A DNA stretch of 50,000 nucleotides, from positions 1-50,000 of the forward strand of contig NW_013652122.1 of NCBI RefSeq assembly GCF_000499385.1. Direction: 5' to 3'. The notes under the pieces are model-generated. The model was not told the DNA's origin and made no database searches. It was given only the letters and a program-made list of their open reading frames with translations. Positions within the stretch are counted from its first letter, which is position 1. The number at the start of each line of letters is the position of its first letter. The translations under genes and the position numbers were made by a program. The DNA comes from Eimeria necatrix (taxonomy: Eukaryota > Apicomplexa > Conoidasida > Eucoccidiorida > Eimeriidae). This document shows, one piece after another, positions 48,234-50,000 of this stretch.

Positions 48234-48967
48234 GCTGCAGGTACATAGGAGTGCCCTGGAACCCTTACAAGGACTCTCTCGCAAGAACTATTGACCGCCA
48301 CAAGACCTTTTTCAGAAATGACATTTTGCGGCAGTACAGCCCCGTCAAAGAGCAGCTCATGGCCCGCAGGGAGCTCTTCGGGGCCCCCAGGGGCCCCCCA
48401 CCAGGCCAGCCCGCCCCCGCAGCTGCAGGGGCCCCCGGGGCCCCAGGAGCCCCAGGGGCCCCTGGAGCCCCAGGGGCCCCTGGAGCCCCAGGGGCCCCAG
48501 GAGCCCCCGGGGCCCCAGGGGCCCCCGGGGCCCCAGGGGGCCCAGGGGCCCCAGGGGCCCCTGCATTGGGGGCCCCTGGCGCCTGGGCGCCGCCGCCGGG
48601 GGCCCCCGCAGCGGCGGAGGGGGCCCCGTTAGGGGCCCCCGGCGAGTTGGAGGGGCCCCCCGGGGGGCCCCCGCTGCCGAGCGGGGAAGAACTGGAGCGG
48701 CTGCTGGACGAAGAAGAGCTGGAGGAAGAGCTGGTGCAGCGAAGTCCGACTTTGCGGATAGAAAGGGAAAAGGAATACCAAGCAACTCTGAAGTTGAAAG
48801 AAGATCTCGAAAGGGGAAAGTTGCTGCAAGAAAGAGGGGATGGAGAGGGCCTCCCGAAGTTCCCCATCAAACACAAGGGCCTCGAAGAACCCCCCGAGTG
48901 GGTCTTCGAGGACTTCATGGCCCAGCGAGTGCCCATCGGCTGGGTCACCGGCTTCACCGACGACTGA
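45366..48967 (+). CDS. rpoA: Bacterial-type RNA polymerase alpha subunit, nuclear-encoded, probably apicoplast
   Basis: Alpha dimerises to nucleate the core enzyme; apicoplast genomes keep rpoB, rpoC1 and rpoC2 but lack rpoA. Phase-checked exons are 45366-45442 ([20 protein letters not shown]), 45957-47779 and 48241-48967. Alpha-NTD landmarks in order: [49 protein letters not shown] (the GVxEDxxxIxLNLK motif), [20 protein letters not shown] (TLxxxGPxxVxAxDI), [31 protein letters not shown] (YxPVxxxxY) and [20 protein letters not shown] (LxxEIxTDGSxxPxEA). GAP repeats are inserted at loops. There is no helix-hairpin-helix alpha-CTD; instead the last exon has [20 protein letters not shown], a GAP repeat and [18 protein letters not shown]. 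The 7-8 kb-scale gene may start with the leader exons at 43.4 kb. Confidence 0.85.
45447..45840. repeat. Polypyrimidine tract in an rpoA intron
   Basis: About 390 bases of TTTTCTTTTTTC-type sequence with few purines, filling most of intron 45443-45956, which then ends in a CTG run and CAG. Phe/Ser/Leu-rich frames here are artefacts. Confidence 0.93.
48181..48233. repeat. (CTG)n run at the acceptor of the last rpoA exon
   Basis: Eighteen CTG units ending CGCTGCAG at 48240, directly before the exon. The upstream part of the intron (47780-48010) is purine-rich with GACTGAGACAAAAAGA units. Confidence 0.93.
48420..48560 (+). repeat. Coding GGGGCCCC repeat (Gly-Ala-Pro)n in rpoA
   Basis: In-frame GGGGCCCCAGGGGCCCCTGG units encode a long run of Gly-Ala-Pro in the last exon of the alpha-like protein, collagen-like in composition. 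Confidence 0.85.
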
Positions 48968-48971
48968 GTCC

Positions 48972-49395
48972 GCAGCTGCAGCAGCAGCTGCAGCAGCTGC
49001 TGCAGCAGCAGCTGCAGCAACAGCTGCAGCAGCTGCAGCAGCTGCTGCAGCAACAGCTGCAGCAGCTGCTGCAGCAACAGCTGCAGCAGGGCGGCCGGTG
49101 TTGCAGTGCAGCACGCAGCTGCAGCAGGCCTGCCCCTGCTGAAGTGCTGCGGGCCGGCCCGTGCTGCAGTACTGCAGCTGCCGCAGCTGCACGCGGCTGC
49201 AGCAAAAGTGCTGCAGCTGCTGCTTGCACCTGCGCGCTGCAGCTGCGCGCTGCAGCGCTTGCTGCAGCTGCTGCAGCGCATGCTGCAGCTGCTGCAGCGC
49301 ATGCTGCAGCTACTGCAGCGCATGCTGCACCTGCTGCAGCGCATGCTGCAGCTGCTGCAGCGCATGCTGCAGCTGCTGCAGCGCATGCTGCACCT
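48972..49395. repeat. CTGCAG/CAGCTG repeats and a 21-base GCATGC satellite
   Basis: Directly past the rpoA stop: CAGCTGCAG palindromic runs (48975-49090), then about six copies of a 21-base unit CTGCAGCTGCTGCAGCGCATG (49265-49395). It would form the rpoA 3' flank. No coding support. Confidence 0.9.
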
Positions 49396-49399
49396 GACC

Positions 49400-49590
49400 C
49401 GACATTCGAAGCGTCCCTTTATAGTCACGAGGGCTGTAGGGTCTACTTCAGATAGTGGCAAAGATCAGCAGCAGCAGCAGCAGCTGCTGCTGCTGCTGCT
49501 GCTGTTGCTGCTGCGAAGGCCCCTCCTGGGTGTCTATCCTCTGCTCAGGTCCCGCTTTTTCTGGCTGGACATTTCCATGTCGAAGTCTTT
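49400..49590 (-). CDS. Possible minus-strand exon fragments
   Basis: Minus-strand frames contain DFDMEMSSQKKRDLSRG to a stop at 49535, and, separately, PLSEVDPTALVTIKGRFECR ending at a possible donor CGG|GTCAGG near 49400. Both look coding and may belong to the gene entering from the right edge (phase G|AC would link EEAA to DFDMEM), but the joins are not proven. Confidence 0.25.
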
Positions 49591-49678
49591 TATCTTTTTT
49601 ATTTTTTCAGGGGCTGTCTCCAAAGGCAATTGCCTCCTCAGCAATGCACAGGGGCCCTAACTAGAAAAGCCCCGCAGG

Positions 49679-49681
<3 letters not shown>

Positions 49682-49727
<46 letters not shown>
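49682..49727. repeat. (CAG)n run
   Basis: Fifteen CAG units; CTG on the minus strand, so possibly in an intron of the gene entering from the right. Confidence 0.93.
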
Positions 49728-49728
<1 letters not shown>

Positions 49729-49850
49729 TCTAACTAGACACTAGCTAAACCTACACGGAGCCAACAGCCCCCTCTGCTTCTTAATGACTCTCTGCTTCTT
49801 TTAATCCTCTTTTCATCTTTAAGACTCTTTGCTTCTTTAAGACTCTCTAC

Positions 49851-50000
49851 CTGCAGCCTCCTCACACGTATCCAGTCTGTTGCTTTCTGGCACAAACACG
49901 GGCCCCGAGGGGCCCCCCGTGCTCCGGGGGGCCCCCCGGGGCCCTCCCGAGGGGCCCCCCGGGGGCCCCCAGAGCTCCGGGGGGCCCCCCGGGGCCCCCC
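49851..50000 (-). CDS. Partial exon entering from the right edge
   Basis: On the minus strand an open frame from the window edge reads GPP repeats, then PVFVPESNRLDTCEEAA, and ends at donor GCAG|GTAGAG at 49850. The unique end looks coding and the gene would be convergent with rpoA. There is no start in the window and no family can be assigned. Confidence 0.45.

Overview
The window looks like nuclear DNA of a coccidian apicomplexan, most probably an Eimeria species. The evidence is saturation with CAG/CTG runs (encoding poly-Ala, -Gln, -Ser, -Leu or -Cys depending on frame), dense GGGGCCCC-type runs that read as Gly-Ala-Pro/Gly-Pro-Pro, scattered arrays of the telomere-type heptamer TTTAGGG, and intron-rich genes for organelle proteins with signal-peptide leaders. 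The species cannot be named from sequence alone. Most long open frames are shadows of these repeats, because CAG and GGGGCCCC runs stay open in several frames on both strands. I accepted genes only where conserved non-repeat segments could be joined across splice sites with matching phase.

Layout: 0-2 kb, minus-strand secreted/membrane protein running off the left edge. 3.4-5.1 and 5.7-7.2 kb, two minus-strand genes of unknown function separated by a head-to-head telomere-repeat pair. 9.4-11.9 kb, EBP2 ribosome-biogenesis factor (minus). 12.5-13.4 kb, CTAG arrays. 14.1-15.6 kb, TVP23 Golgi membrane protein (minus). 16.3-17.7 kb, organelle ribosomal protein bL18 (plus). 19.1-22.7 kb, coiled-coil protein (plus). 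23.5-25.7 kb, one or two unnamed plus-strand genes. 27.2-30.3 kb, PGAP6/TMEM8-like EGF plus multi-spanning membrane protein (minus). 30.5-35.5 kb, 1601-residue secreted protein (minus). 36.6-38.1 kb, satellites rich in GCTAGC and GCATGC. 38.2-42.2 kb, YEATS-domain chromatin reader (minus). 43.4-49.0 kb, leader exons and the core of a bacterial-type RNA polymerase alpha subunit (plus). 49.9-50 kb, a minus-strand exon entering from the right edge.

Functional reading: bL18 and RpoA are bacterial-type gene-expression proteins that would act in the apicoplast (or the mitochondrion), translation and transcription respectively. EBP2 acts in the nucleolus, YEATS in chromatin, TVP23 in the Golgi and the TMEM8-like protein in membranes. 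The genes are not an operon. The most notable pattern is architectural: more than half of the phase-checked introns end in a sense-strand CTG run that closes directly in the CAG acceptor, and two introns of the YEATS gene have 5' splice sites fused to telomere-type repeats.
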